Assembly: GCA_017302615.1 (NCBI GenBank)
Contig: JAFLDB010000003.1
Span: forward strand, 62,001 to 126,000
DNA from: Sphingomonadales bacterium
GTDB taxonomy: Bacteria > Pseudomonadota > Alphaproteobacteria > Sphingomonadales > Sphingomonadaceae
Length of the DNA: 64,000 nucleotides
Reading direction: 5' to 3'
Shown: positions 32,663 to 41,686 of the stretch, piece by piece
How the letters are laid out: the number at the start of each line of letters is the position of its first letter
Numbering within the stretch: position 1 is the stretch's first letter
Translations under genes and position numbers: made by a program
The notes under the pieces: model-generated
Told to the model about the DNA's origin: nothing
Database searches by the model: none
The model's input: the letters and a program-made list of their open reading frames with translations, nothing else

Positions 32663-33871
32663 ATGTACGACATCCTGACCGGCCTTTCCGTCGTCGAGGT
32701 ATCCTCGTTCGTCGCCTCGCCCACCGCAGGGCTCTACATGGGCCAGTTCGGTGCCGACGTGATCCGGGTCGATCAGATCGGTGGCGGGCAGGATTTCCGC
32801 CGCTGGCCGGTGACGCGGGAAAACGATTCGCTCGGCTGGGAGAACCTCAACCGGGCCAAGCGCAGCCTCGCGCTCGACCTGACCCGGCCTGAAGGGCGCA
32901 AACTGCTGGTCGAACTGACCCGCAAGATCGGCAACCTGATCACCAACCTGCCGGTCAAGGGCTTCCTCGCTCATGACAAACTGGCCGAAGGGCGGCCGGA
33001 CCTGGTCACGGTGCGGATCATGGGCTGGCCGGACGGTTCGGTCGCGCTGGACTATACCGCCAATGCCGCGGTCGGTTACACCGCGCTGACCGGCCCGCTG
33101 GAGGATCCGCGGCCGGTCAATCACGTGCTGCCGGCGTGGGATCTCCTGACCGGAGCCTATGCCGCCTTTGCCCTGCTGGCCGCGATCCGGCGGCGGGAGC
33201 AGACCGGGCTGGGCGGCGAAGTGCGCCTGCCGCTGACCGACATTGCCATGGGCAGCGCCGCCAACCTCGGCCGGGTGGCCGAAGTGCTCTATACCGGGCA
33301 GGACCGCGAGCGGCTCGGCAATGCCGTGTTCGGCACGATCGGCCGCGATTTCTTGACCCGCGATGGCGACCGGCTGATGATCGTGGCGATCAACGAGCGG
33401 CAGTGGCAAGGCCTGGTCAAGGCCCTGGGGCTGGCCGAAGGGCTGGCCGCGCTGGAGGCGCAGCTCGGCGTCACATTTGCCAATGACGATGGCACCCGTT
33501 TCCGGAACCGCATGGCGATCTTCGCGCTGATCGAGGCGGAAGTGGCGAAGTACGATCATGCCGATCTGGCCGCGCTGCTCGATGCCAATGGCGTCGTCCA
33601 CGGCCCCTATCGCACCATGGTTGAAGCGGTGCAGGATCCGCGCCTGCTGACCGAGAATCCGATGTTCGCGCCCAGCAGCGACAACCCCTCCGGCTTTGCC
33701 TATCCGGCAGCCGGGGCCTTCGCGACGCTTCCGGGGCTGGAGCGCAAGCCCGCCAGCCCCGCCCCCCGCAACGGCCAGCACAGCGAGGCCGTTCTGGCCG
33801 AACTGCTGGGCCTTTCATCGGGCCAGATTGCCCACCTGATCGACACCGGAATTGTAGGAACCGACCAATGA
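32663..33871 (+). CDS. CoA transferase, family III (CaiB/BaiF)
   Basis: The 402-residue protein has the knotted family III fold signs: LTGLSVVEVSSFVASPTAGL at the N-terminus, LGADVIRVDQIGGG-like text as FGADVIRVDQIGGG, and the catalytic-Asp region VRLPLTDIAMGSA. It moves CoA between carboxylic acids and is an alternative to an acyl-CoA synthetase, none of which is in this operon. Mesaconyl-CoA C1-C4 transferase, succinyl-CoA transferases and formyl-CoA transferase belong here, so the substrate is open. Six bases separate it from the previous stop; its own stop overlaps the next ATG (ATGA). Confidence 0.9.
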   Translation: MYDILTGLSVVEVSSFVASPTAGLYMGQFGADVIRVDQIGGGQDFRRWPVTRENDSLGWENLNRAKRSLALDLTRPEGRKLLVELTRKIGNLITNLPVKGFLAHDKLAEGRPDLVTVRIMGWPDGSVALDYTANAAVGYTALTGPLEDPRPVNHVLPAWDLLTGAYAAFALLAAIRRREQTGLGGEVRLPLTDIAMGSAANLGRVAEVLYTGQDRERLGNAVFGTIGRDFLTRDGDRLMIVAINERQWQGLVKALGLAEGLAALEAQLGVTFANDDGTRFRNRMAIFALIEAEVAKYDHADLAALLDANGVVHGPYRTMVEAVQDPRLLTENPMFAPSSDNPSGFAYPAAGAFATLPGLERKPASPAPRNGQHSEAVLAELLGLSSGQIAHLIDTGIVGTDQ

Positions 33872-35082
33872 CCCAGCTTCGTCGCGCCGCCATCGTTGCC
33901 CCGATCCGCACCGCCGTCGGCAAGTTCGGTGGCAGCCTTTCCGCCCTTACCGCCGGACAGCTCGGCGCGACGATCCTGAAAGCGCTGATGGAGCGTACGA
34001 AGATCGATCCTTCGCGCGTCGACGACGTGATCTTCGCGCAAGGCTACGGCAACGGCGAAGCGCCGTGCATCTCGCACTGGTCGTGGCTGCTGGCCGGCCT
34101 GCCCGAGGAAGTGCCCGGCTATCAGCTTGACCGGCGCTGCGGATCGGGTCTGCAGGCAATCGTCAATGCCGCGATGATGGTCCAGACCGGGGTGTCGGAC
34201 GTGGTCGTGGCCGGCGGCTGCGAATCCATGTCCAATGTCGAGCATTACAGCACCGATATCCGCAAGGGCGTGCGCGCGGGCAACCTGACCCTGCATGACC
34301 GCCTGACCCGCGGCCGGGTGATGAGCCAGCCGATCGAGCGCTATGGCGTGATCAGCGGCATGATCGAAACGGCCGAGAACCTGGCCAAGGACTGGAACAT
34401 CAGCCGCGAGGCCTGCGATGCCTATGCCGTGCGCAGCCACCAGCGGGCCGCCGCCGCGTGGGATCAGGGGCTGTTCGCCGATGAACTGGTCCCGGTCGAG
34501 ATCCCCCAGAAGAAGGGCGATCCGGTGGTCTTCGCGCATGACGAGGGTTACCGGGCCGATGCCTCGATGGAAACGCTGGGCAAGCTGCGCGCGCTGGAAG
34601 GCGGCGTGGTGACGGCGGGCAACGCCAGCCAGCAGAACGATGCCGCCGCCGCCTGCCTCGTCGTTGCCCAGGACAAGCTGGAAGAGCTTGGGCTGGAACC
34701 GATCGCCTTCTTCCATTCGTGGGCCGCGGCCGGCTGCGATCCGGCCCGCATGGGCTTCGGCCCGGTTCCGGCGACCGAGCGCTTGTTCGCCAAGAACGGC
34801 CTGTCGTGGAACGACATCGGCCTGATCGAGCTGAACGAAGCTTTCGCGCCGCAGGTCCTCGCCTGTCTCAAGGGCTGGGGCTGGGCGGACGATGACAGCC
34901 GCCATGACATGCTCAACGTCAACGGTTCGGGCATTTCGCTGGGCCATCCGATCGGCGCCACCGGCGGGCGGATCCTGGCCAACCTTACCCGCGAAATGCA
35001 GCGCCGGGATGTGAAGTACGGCCTTGAAACCATGTGCATCGGCGGCGGGCAGGGCATCGCGGCGGTGTTCGAAAAGGCCTGA
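33868..35082 (+). CDS. Acetyl-CoA acyltransferase (thiolase), second copy
   Basis: A 404-residue thiolase with Cys91 (DRRCGSGL), His360 (GHPIGATG) and Cys390 (CIGGGQG). It would release acetyl-CoA or propionyl-CoA from the 3-ketoacyl-CoA made by the SDR two genes upstream. Its start overlaps the CoA transferase stop by four bases. It is clearly distinct in sequence from the thiolase at 1502-2686, so this is not a recent duplication. Confidence 0.92.
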   Translation: MTQLRRAAIVAPIRTAVGKFGGSLSALTAGQLGATILKALMERTKIDPSRVDDVIFAQGYGNGEAPCISHWSWLLAGLPEEVPGYQLDRRCGSGLQAIVNAAMMVQTGVSDVVVAGGCESMSNVEHYSTDIRKGVRAGNLTLHDRLTRGRVMSQPIERYGVISGMIETAENLAKDWNISREACDAYAVRSHQRAAAAWDQGLFADELVPVEIPQKKGDPVVFAHDEGYRADASMETLGKLRALEGGVVTAGNASQQNDAAAACLVVAQDKLEELGLEPIAFFHSWAAAGCDPARMGFGPVPATERLFAKNGLSWNDIGLIELNEAFAPQVLACLKGWGWADDDSRHDMLNVNGSGISLGHPIGATGGRILANLTREMQRRDVKYGLETMCIGGGQGIAAVFEKA

Positions 35083-35086
35083 CGCC

Positions 35087-36697
35087 ATGGAAACAGGTGC
35101 CGACTTCGCCAAGGTGCTGGGCGCGGTGCGGGGCTATTGCGACCTGGCCCGCGCCGCGGCAGCGGAAATCGACGCTCCCAATCAGCGCGCGCACCATGGC
35201 TTCGCCTGGATCGCCACCAGCGTGGCCGCGCTGGAAGCAGTGGCCGGCTGGCTGGACGCCAATGGCGGCGGGACAGAGCTGGACCGCAATGTCGCCCTGC
35301 TGGCCTTTGCCGAAACGCTGGGGCAGCTGACCGGCGGCCTGCCGATGGGACAGAACGAACTGCTGCGCCCCGGCGATCTCGGGCTGGGGCAGGCCGCGCG
35401 TGACCTGGCCCAAGCCTGCGCCGATCTGATCGAGGCCGATCTTGCCCAGACCCGCGCTGCCGTCGCTGCCGCGCTGGCTACCGGGCAATGGCCCAGCGAA
35501 GGGCTGCACGATGCCGAGCTCGACACGATCCGCGACCAGTTCCGCCGCTTTACCGAGGCGGAGATCCTGCCGCACGCCCACAAGTGGCATCTCGCCAATG
35601 ATCTGATCCCCGATGGCACGGTCCAGGCCATGGCCGATCTCGGCACCTTCGGGGCGACCATTCCGGAGCAGTTCGGCGGGCTGGGCCTCAGCAAGCTGGT
35701 AATGTGCCTGATCACCGAGGAGCTATCGCGCGGCTGGATCGGCGCGGGCTCGCTTGGCACCCGCAGCGAGATTGCCGGTGAACTGATCGCGATGGGCGGC
35801 ACGCCGGAGCAGCAGGCCCACTGGCTGCCCAGGATCGCCAGCGGAGAGATCCTGCCGACCGCCGTGTTCACCGAACCCGATACCGGTTCCGACCTTGGCT
35901 CGCTGCAGACCCGCGCGCGGCTGGTCCCCGGATCGGCGTCCGGGGCAGGCGATGGCGAATGGGTGATCGACGGGGCCAAGACCTGGATCACCCATGCCAG
36001 CCGCAGCGACCTGATGACGCTGCTGTGCCGGACCCTGCCGGATGCGAAGGGCTATGCCGGCCTCTCGATGCTGCTGGTGCCCAAGCCGCGCGGGACCGAA
36101 GGCGATCCGTTCCCGGCCGAGGGGATGAGCGGCAGCGAGATCGAGGTGCTGGGCTATCGCGGGATGCGCGAATATGCGTTGCAGTTCGATGGCCTGCGCG
36201 CGCCCGGCGATGCCCTGCTCGGCGGCGAGCAGGGGCAGGGCTTCAAGCAACTGATGCGGACGTTCGAAGCCGCCCGGATCCAGACCGCCGCCCGCGCTGT
36301 CGGCGTGGCGAAGCGGGCGCTGGAACTGGGGCTGGACTATGCCCTCAGCCGCAAGCAGTTCGGCAAGGCGCTGGTCCAGTTCCCCCGCGTGGCCGACAAG
36401 CTGGCGATGAGCCTCGCCGATTTCGTCCTGAGCCGCGAGCTGACCTATGCCGCCGCCCGGGCCAAGGATACCGGCAAGCGCTGCGATATCGAGGCGGGGA
36501 TGGCCAAGCTGCTGGCTGCCCGCGCCGCCTGGTCCAATGCCGATGCGGCGCTGCAGATCCACGGCGGCAACGGCTATGCGCTGGAATACGAGATCAGCCG
36601 CGTGCTGTGCGATGCGCGGATCCTCAACATCTTCGAAGGCGCGGCCGAGATCCAGGCCCAGGTGATTGCCCGCGGCCTGCTGGAAGGGCGCAATTGA
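35087..36697 (+). CDS. Long acyl-CoA dehydrogenase resembling methylsuccinyl-CoA dehydrogenase
   Basis: At 536 residues this is about 150 longer than its neighbour. The extra N-terminal domain holds HHGFAWIATSVAALEAV and LTGGLPMGQNELLRPGDLGL, which match the extension typical of (2S)-methylsuccinyl-CoA dehydrogenase of the ethylmalonyl-CoA pathway. The catalytic part has FGATIPEQFGGLGL, EPDTGSDLGSLQTRA and the C-terminal NIFEGAAEIQAQ with the active-site Glu. The match is by eye; the substrate may be another branched acyl-CoA. The ATG at 35087 lies four bases after the thiolase stop, and the stop shares a base with the next start. Confidence 0.82.
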   Translation: METGADFAKVLGAVRGYCDLARAAAAEIDAPNQRAHHGFAWIATSVAALEAVAGWLDANGGGTELDRNVALLAFAETLGQLTGGLPMGQNELLRPGDLGLGQAARDLAQACADLIEADLAQTRAAVAAALATGQWPSEGLHDAELDTIRDQFRRFTEAEILPHAHKWHLANDLIPDGTVQAMADLGTFGATIPEQFGGLGLSKLVMCLITEELSRGWIGAGSLGTRSEIAGELIAMGGTPEQQAHWLPRIASGEILPTAVFTEPDTGSDLGSLQTRARLVPGSASGAGDGEWVIDGAKTWITHASRSDLMTLLCRTLPDAKGYAGLSMLLVPKPRGTEGDPFPAEGMSGSEIEVLGYRGMREYALQFDGLRAPGDALLGGEQGQGFKQLMRTFEAARIQTAARAVGVAKRALELGLDYALSRKQFGKALVQFPRVADKLAMSLADFVLSRELTYAAARAKDTGKRCDIEAGMAKLLAARAAWSNADAALQIHGGNGYALEYEISRVLCDARILNIFEGAAEIQAQVIARGLLEGRN

Positions 36698-37545
36698 TGG
36701 CCGACTGGAGCGCCTGGATCGGGCGGGAAGAGCACCGGACGGACCGGATCGATCCCGGCCACTTCGTCCGCTGGTGCGCCACGCTGGATCGCGATGCCCC
36801 GCAGGACGGCACCGTGCCGCAGGGCTTCCACTGGTGCCTTGGCCTGCCCGATGCGCCAACCGCGCGGCTGGGGCCGGACGGGCATCCGCGCCGCGATGAC
36901 AGTCCGGACAGTTTCCTCCCGCCCGTGCCACTGCCGCGCCGGATGTGGGCATCGAGCAAGGTCGAATTCCTCGCGCCGCTGCGGGCAGGGGAGGCCGTCA
37001 GCCGCACCTCGCGGGTGCTGTCGATCGCCGAGAAGACCGGCGGCACCGGCTCGCTGGTTTTCGTCGATGTAGCGCATGAGACGAGCGGCGAGGCCGGCCT
37101 TGCCGTGCGTGAAGTGCAGACCGTGGTCTATCGCGCGCCCGCCGAGGCCGGCACGCCGCCGGCGCCGCCGCCGCTGGGCGAGGGGCGGTTCGATCCCTCG
37201 GGCTGGCAGGCGCACCGCGCGGTCCTGCCCGGCGAGCCGCTGCTGTTCCGCTATTCCGCGCTGACCTTCAACAGCCACCGGATCCACTATGACCTGCCCT
37301 ATGCTGCGGGCGAGGAGAACTATCGCGGGCTGGTCGTCCACGGTCCGCTGACCGCGACCCTGCTGCTCGATCTGGCGCGGCGCGAGCTGGGCGACAATGT
37401 CCTGAAATCCTTCGCCTTTCGCGGCGTCTCTCCGGCGATCTGCGGCGAAATGCTGCACCTTGTGCTGCGCAGCAATGATGCAGCATTCGAGCTCGCCGCC
37501 TTTGCTCCGGACGGGCGTCAGGTGATGAGCGCCAGCGCGGCCTAA
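36697..37545 (+). CDS. FAS1-like dehydratase / MaoC-type acyl-CoA hydratase
   Basis: The 282-residue protein is of the double hot-dog type: an N-terminal FAS1-like half (MADWSAWIGREEHRTDRIDP) and a C-terminal MaoC-like half with the catalytic FNSHRIHYDLPYA. This is the layout of mesaconyl-C4-CoA hydratase and of HTD2-like 3-hydroxyacyl-thioester dehydratases. In this operon it would add water to the enoyl-CoA made by one of the two dehydrogenases. It is the last gene, and its stop overlaps the stop of arfB on the other strand by four bases. Confidence 0.85.
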   Translation: MADWSAWIGREEHRTDRIDPGHFVRWCATLDRDAPQDGTVPQGFHWCLGLPDAPTARLGPDGHPRRDDSPDSFLPPVPLPRRMWASSKVEFLAPLRAGEAVSRTSRVLSIAEKTGGTGSLVFVDVAHETSGEAGLAVREVQTVVYRAPAEAGTPPAPPPLGEGRFDPSGWQAHRAVLPGEPLLFRYSALTFNSHRIHYDLPYAAGEENYRGLVVHGPLTATLLLDLARRELGDNVLKSFAFRGVSPAICGEMLHLVLRSNDAAFELAAFAPDGRQVMSASAA

Positions 37546-37961
37546 TCCAGCCGCACCTTGCCGCGTCCGGCCTTTACCGCGCTGCGGATCTTCTTGCCCG
37601 CCAGCCGCTCGGTCTTGCCCACCCGGTTGAGCCGGCTCTTGGCGCGCTTCTCGGGCAGCTTGAAGGCTTCCTCGATCAGTTCGCTCAGCCGGTCGCGCGC
37701 GTCCTGGCGATTGGCTTCCTGTGTGCGGAAGCGCTGCGCGGTGAGCAGCAATTCGCCTTTCGCGGTCATCCGGCTGCCGGCCAGCTGCCTGAACCGGCTG
37801 AAAACTTCGGGCGGCAGGCGCAGCGCATAGACATTGAGCCGCAGCTGGACGGCGGTCGCCACCTTGTTGACATTCTGCCCGCCCGGACCGGATGCGGCGA
37901 TGAAGCTTTCGCTTACCAGCGCCAGCGCGCGGGCAACCGTGTCATGCGCCGAGGTCGTCAT
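37542..37961 (-). CDS. arfB: Alternative ribosome-rescue factor ArfB (peptidyl-tRNA hydrolase)
   Basis: A 139-residue protein with the class I release-factor domain and the catalytic GGQ at residues 27-29 (SGPGGQNVNK), preceded by SESFIAAS. The C-terminal tail is very basic (KRAKSRLNRVGKTERLAGKK), as ArfB needs in order to enter the mRNA channel of stalled ribosomes. It frees the peptide on ribosomes stuck at an mRNA end. The ATG at 37961 is used; a TTG two codons upstream is also in frame. It overlaps the RluA-family gene by 20 bases. Confidence 0.92.
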   Translation of the reverse strand: MTTSAHDTVARALALVSESFIAASGPGGQNVNKVATAVQLRLNVYALRLPPEVFSRFRQLAGSRMTAKGELLLTAQRFRTQEANRQDARDRLSELIEEAFKLPEKRAKSRLNRVGKTERLAGKKIRSAVKAGRGKVRLD

Positions 37962-38610
37962 CGCCAAAGCCCAGGGCGCGGAAGTCGGCCGGGAGCGGCG
38001 CCACCGCCGTGACCGGGCCCTTGCCCTCGCGCGGGATGGTCAGGGCGCGGGCGTGAAGCATGGTGCGTGGCGCGCCCTTCCCGTCGCCATAGACCGGATC
38101 GCCCAGCAGCGCATGGCCGAGGCCGTGTTCGGCATGGACGCGGATCTGGTGGGTGCGGCCGGTCTCGGGGCGGAACTCGACCAGGGTCAGGCCGCCGCGT
38201 TCCGCCAGTTTGCGCCAATGGGTCACGGCCGGCTTGCCCTTCTTCGCGGCAATCATCCGCCAGCCCTTTTCGGCGCTGGAAATCTTGCTGAGCGACAGGG
38301 CGATGGTGCCTTCCTCCCCGTCGACCGGGCCGGCGACCACGCCAAGGTAGACCTTCTCCACCTGCCGGGCTTCGAAGGCGGCATTGAAGCGCTTCAGCGC
38401 CCCCGGATTGCGCGCGAACAGCAGGCAGCCCGACGTATCGGTATCGAGCCGGTGGACCGGCACCGGCGAGCGCGCGAAGCCCAGCCGCAGCTCGCTGGCG
38501 CGGTCCTCAAGGCAGGGTCCGCCGGCGCGCGGGCGCTCGATCGGCAGGCCGGCGGGCTTGTCGATTACCAGGGCCTCGCCGTCTTCGAACAGGATCGACA
38601 GGGGTTTCAT
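37942..38610 (-). CDS. RluA-family pseudouridine synthase
   Basis: The 222-residue enzyme has the motif HRLDTDTSGCLLF at residues 53-65, with Asp56 as catalytic nucleophile, and ETGRTHQIRVH further on. There is no S4 domain, so it is a short member such as RluA or TruC, modifying uridines in rRNA or tRNA; which target is unknown. The ATG at 38610 overlaps the stop of the aminotransferase gene upstream (ATGA). The longer frame seen before this start is antisense to the neighbour and has no family similarity. Confidence 0.9.
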   Translation of the reverse strand: MKPLSILFEDGEALVIDKPAGLPIERPRAGGPCLEDRASELRLGFARSPVPVHRLDTDTSGCLLFARNPGALKRFNAAFEARQVEKVYLGVVAGPVDGEEGTIALSLSKISSAEKGWRMIAAKKGKPAVTHWRKLAERGGLTLVEFRPETGRTHQIRVHAEHGLGHALLGDPVYGDGKGAPRTMLHARALTIPREGKGPVTAVAPLPADFRALGFGDDDLGA

Positions 38611-39773
38611 TGAACGGCCTCCGCAATGCGGCGCACCGCTTCTGAAAGTCTGGCCTCGTCGGCCGCGAAACTGATCCGGAAGCCATCGCGACCGCCGAAG
38701 GCCGTGGCCGGAACCACCGCCACGCCATGCTCCAAGAGGTGCAGGCACAAGGCTTCGTCATCGCCGAACCGGGCCATCAGCGGCGCGGCATCGACCATGC
38801 AGTAGAACGCGCCGTCCGGCACCGGGGTGGACAGGCCGGGAATGGCGTTGATCGCGCCGACCACCATGTCGCGCCGGGCGCGGAACCGCTCTCGCCAATC
38901 GAGCAGGAAGTCCTGCGGCCCGGTGAAGGCCGCCACGGCGGCGGCCTGGCTGATCGAGGCAGGATTGCCGGAGGAGTGCGATTGCAGCCGCGCCATGGCC
39001 TTGATCAACCATTCCGGCCCGGCGGAAACCCCGATCCGGAAGCCGGTCATGGCATGGCTTTTCGATACGCCCGATACGGTCAGCACCCGCCCGGCCAGGT
39101 CCGGGCATTCGGCGGCGAGCGTGGCGTGGGCGCCTGCGCCATAGCGCAACGGGGCATAGATATCGTCGCTCATCACCAGCACCTGCGGGTGGCGGGCCAG
39201 CACTTTGCCCAGCGCGCGCAGCTCTTCCGCCGGGTAGGTCGCGCCGGTCGGGTTGCCGGGGCTGTTGAGCAGCAGCCAACGGGTGCGCGGGGTAATTACA
39301 GCTTCCAGCTGCTGCGCGGTGATGCGAAAGCCGCCCGCCGCCGTGGTCGGCAGGTCGACCGCCTCGGCCCCGGCAAAGCGGACGATTTCGGGATAGGAGA
39401 CCCACCACGGGCTGGGGATCAGCACTTCGTCGCCCGGATCCAGCGTGGCCAGCAGCGCATGGAAAATCGCCTGCTTGCCCCCGGCGCTGACGATCACCTG
39501 CGAGGGCGGCACCACGATGCCCAGGTCGCGGGCGAAATGCAGCGCGGCCGCTTCGCGCAGGGCCATGGTTCCGGCCACCGGGGTGTAGCGGGTTTCCCCG
39601 GCATCGAGCGCGGCCTTGGCCGCGGCCAGCACGTGGGCCGGGGTGTCGAAATCGGGTTCGCCGACCGACAGCGAGATCACGTCCCGCCCGGCCGCGCGCA
39701 GTTCGGTCGCGCGGTCGGTCATCGCCGTGGTCTGCGACGGGGCGATGCGCAACAGGGCCTGCGACAGCTTCAC
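38607..39773 (-). CDS. Class I aminotransferase (aspartate aminotransferase-like)
   Basis: The 388-residue protein is a PLP enzyme of the fold I gamma group. Lys238 in VSGVSKSHAMTGFRIG is the Schiff-base lysine; SLSVGEPDFDTP at the N-terminus and LLLNSPGNPTGATY are typical. Aspartate, prephenate or aromatic substrates are all possible for this subgroup. The GTG start at 39773 overlaps the stop of pabBC (GTGA), so the four minus-strand genes from pabBC to arfB are coupled. Confidence 0.9.
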   Translation of the reverse strand: MKLSQALLRIAPSQTTAMTDRATELRAAGRDVISLSVGEPDFDTPAHVLAAAKAALDAGETRYTPVAGTMALREAAALHFARDLGIVVPPSQVIVSAGGKQAIFHALLATLDPGDEVLIPSPWWVSYPEIVRFAGAEAVDLPTTAAGGFRITAQQLEAVITPRTRWLLLNSPGNPTGATYPAEELRALGKVLARHPQVLVMSDDIYAPLRYGAGAHATLAAECPDLAGRVLTVSGVSKSHAMTGFRIGVSAGPEWLIKAMARLQSHSSGNPASISQAAAVAAFTGPQDFLLDWRERFRARRDMVVGAINAIPGLSTPVPDGAFYCMVDAAPLMARFGDDEALCLHLLEHGVAVVPATAFGGRDGFRISFAADEARLSEAVRRIAEAVQ

Positions 39774-41572
39774 AGCAGTACTGCCGGGATCAGGCCGCGC
39801 AGCGCGTTGCCGATCAGGAACCCGTCCTTGAGATCGTCCAGGGTCAGCTCCGCCTCCTCGGCGCGGCCCGCCTCGATCAGCGAGCGGCGCAGCACGCCCG
39901 GCAGCAGGCCCAGCCGGGCGGGCGGGGTCAGCAGCTTGCCGCCGCGCTCGACGAACAGGTTGGTGAAGCAGCCTTCGGTGACGAGGCCATCGTCGCGCAG
40001 CAGCAGCGCCTCGTCCGCGCCCACGGCCTTGGCGGCGGACAGGCCAAGGTCATAAAAGCCGCGGTCGCTGGTCTTGTGGCGCAGGCGCCAGTCGCCCGGG
40101 TCGATCGGCAGCGGCAGAACCGCGCAGCGGGCCGGTTGGCTGAGCTCTGCGGGAAGCGGCGAAAGCTCCAGAGTGTAGGCTCCGCTGCGCGCCGCCACCA
40201 GCCGCAGCCGGGCCGCGGCATCGGCATCGAAGCACAGCGCCTGGATCGCGTTGCGCACCGCGTGGCGATCGAAGGCAAAGCCCAGTTCCGCCGCGCTGGC
40301 CTTGATCCGCTCAAGGTGCAGTTCCAGCAGCGGCACGCCTTCTTCCGGAGTGAAGCGCATCGTTTCGATCAGGTCGGCCCCGGCGGCATGAAGCTGCACG
40401 AACGTCCCCTTGACCAGGCATTCGCGCCATTCCGGCAGAGCCTCACTGTCGGCAACAATGGCCGATCCGACTCCCAGCACCGCGCGGCCCCGGCCGTTCT
40501 CTCCGGGGGTCAGCCGCAGGGTGCGGATCGCGACGTTGAAGGCGGCGTCCGACGTGCCATCGGCCTTGGGTGCATCGATCCGGCCGATCGCCCCGCAATA
40601 GGGCCCGCGGGCATCGCGCTCGACCTGGTCGATCAGTTCCATCGCCCGGATCTTGGGCGCACCGGTGATCGATCCGCAGGGGAACAGCGCGCGGATCATG
40701 TCGACCGGTCCCTTGCCGGCCTGCAGCCGTGCGCGGACCGTGGTGACCATCTGATGGACCGTGGGATAGCTCTCGACCGCGAACGGCCGTTCGACCTTGA
40801 CCGATCCCGCCTCGGCGACGCGCGACAGGTCGTTGCGCAAGAGGTCGACGATCATCAGGTTTTCGGCGCGGTCCTTGGCCGATCCGGCCAGCTCCTCGGC
40901 CAGCGCGGCGTCCTCTGCCGCATCGCGGCCGCGCGGGCGCGTGCCCTTCATCGGCTTGACCATCGCCGCCCCGTCCTTCTCGGCGAAGAACAGCTCCGGC
41001 GAGCAGGACAGCAACCAGTGCGATCCGTCGAACACCACCCCGCCATAGCCCGCCCCGGCGGCCGGGCGCAGCGCGGCATAGAGCGCCAGCGGATCGCCCC
41101 GGAACGATCCCGCCAGCTGGAAGGTCAGGTTGGCCTGATAGATGTCCCCCGCCGCGATCGCCTCCTGCAGCGCGGCAAAGGCGCGGGCATAGCCGCCGGG
41201 CGAAAGCTGCGGCTCCAGCGGGCCGATCCGCGCCAGCCCCGGTTCGGCCTGGCCCTCCAGCCAGCCCGGCACATCGGCCGCGGCAATCGTCTCGTACCCC
41301 TTGAACGCCCCGAACCAGACCAGCGGCCCCATTGCGCCGGACCGGGCATCGGCCAGCGGCATCAGCCGTTCTTCCAGGGCCAGGCCCGCTTCATAGGCCA
41401 TGTAGCCGGCCAGATCGTAGCCGGCCTGGCGCAGCTCCTCCAGCCGGGCCAGGGCGGGTTCGACATCGGCGGCGCGGCGCGCCACCACCACTTCGGCGGG
41501 CGCGCGATAGAGCCGGGCCGCGCTGGCTCCCGCCGGGCGGGCATCGTCTAGCAGGATGAAGGGTTCGGTCAT
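39770..41572 (-). CDS. pabB: Fused aminodeoxychorismate synthase component I and lyase (PabB-PabC)
   Basis: The 600-residue protein fuses two p-aminobenzoate steps. Residues 1 to about 390 are PabB (chorismate-binding domain) with PCGSITGAPKIRAMELI and the catalytic LLRNDLSRVAEAGSV region. After a short linker, the PabC aminodeoxychorismate lyase part begins at about residue 397 (LIETMRFTPEEGVPLLELHL). It has the PLP lysine region RHKTSDRGFYDLG and EGCFTNLFV. PabA, the glutaminase, is not in view. Together these make p-aminobenzoate for folate, which the metF-metH operon elsewhere in the window uses. Confidence 0.93.
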   Translation of the reverse strand: MTEPFILLDDARPAGASAARLYRAPAEVVVARRAADVEPALARLEELRQAGYDLAGYMAYEAGLALEERLMPLADARSGAMGPLVWFGAFKGYETIAAADVPGWLEGQAEPGLARIGPLEPQLSPGGYARAFAALQEAIAAGDIYQANLTFQLAGSFRGDPLALYAALRPAAGAGYGGVVFDGSHWLLSCSPELFFAEKDGAAMVKPMKGTRPRGRDAAEDAALAEELAGSAKDRAENLMIVDLLRNDLSRVAEAGSVKVERPFAVESYPTVHQMVTTVRARLQAGKGPVDMIRALFPCGSITGAPKIRAMELIDQVERDARGPYCGAIGRIDAPKADGTSDAAFNVAIRTLRLTPGENGRGRAVLGVGSAIVADSEALPEWRECLVKGTFVQLHAAGADLIETMRFTPEEGVPLLELHLERIKASAAELGFAFDRHAVRNAIQALCFDADAAARLRLVAARSGAYTLELSPLPAELSQPARCAVLPLPIDPGDWRLRHKTSDRGFYDLGLSAAKAVGADEALLLRDDGLVTEGCFTNLFVERGGKLLTPPARLGLLPGVLRRSLIEAGRAEEAELTLDDLKDGFLIGNALRGLIPAVLL

Positions 41573-41686
41573 CTTGGCGGCGCTTCTAGCCGCCTATTGC
41601 CGCTCTTGCAAAAAGCCGCTCGCACAAGGGCGTAGGGCGTTCTATCTGTTGGCCAATCCAACCGGAACTTGCGGAGCTTGCCCCCC

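Noticed and set aside
31406..33781. 791-codon open frame on the minus strand
   Set aside because: Antisense to the acyl-CoA dehydrogenase and CoA transferase genes, with the same mirror-frame composition.
1502..35082. The two thiolase genes as a recent duplication
   Set aside because: Their catalytic motifs match, but the surrounding residues differ throughout; they are distinct paralogues.
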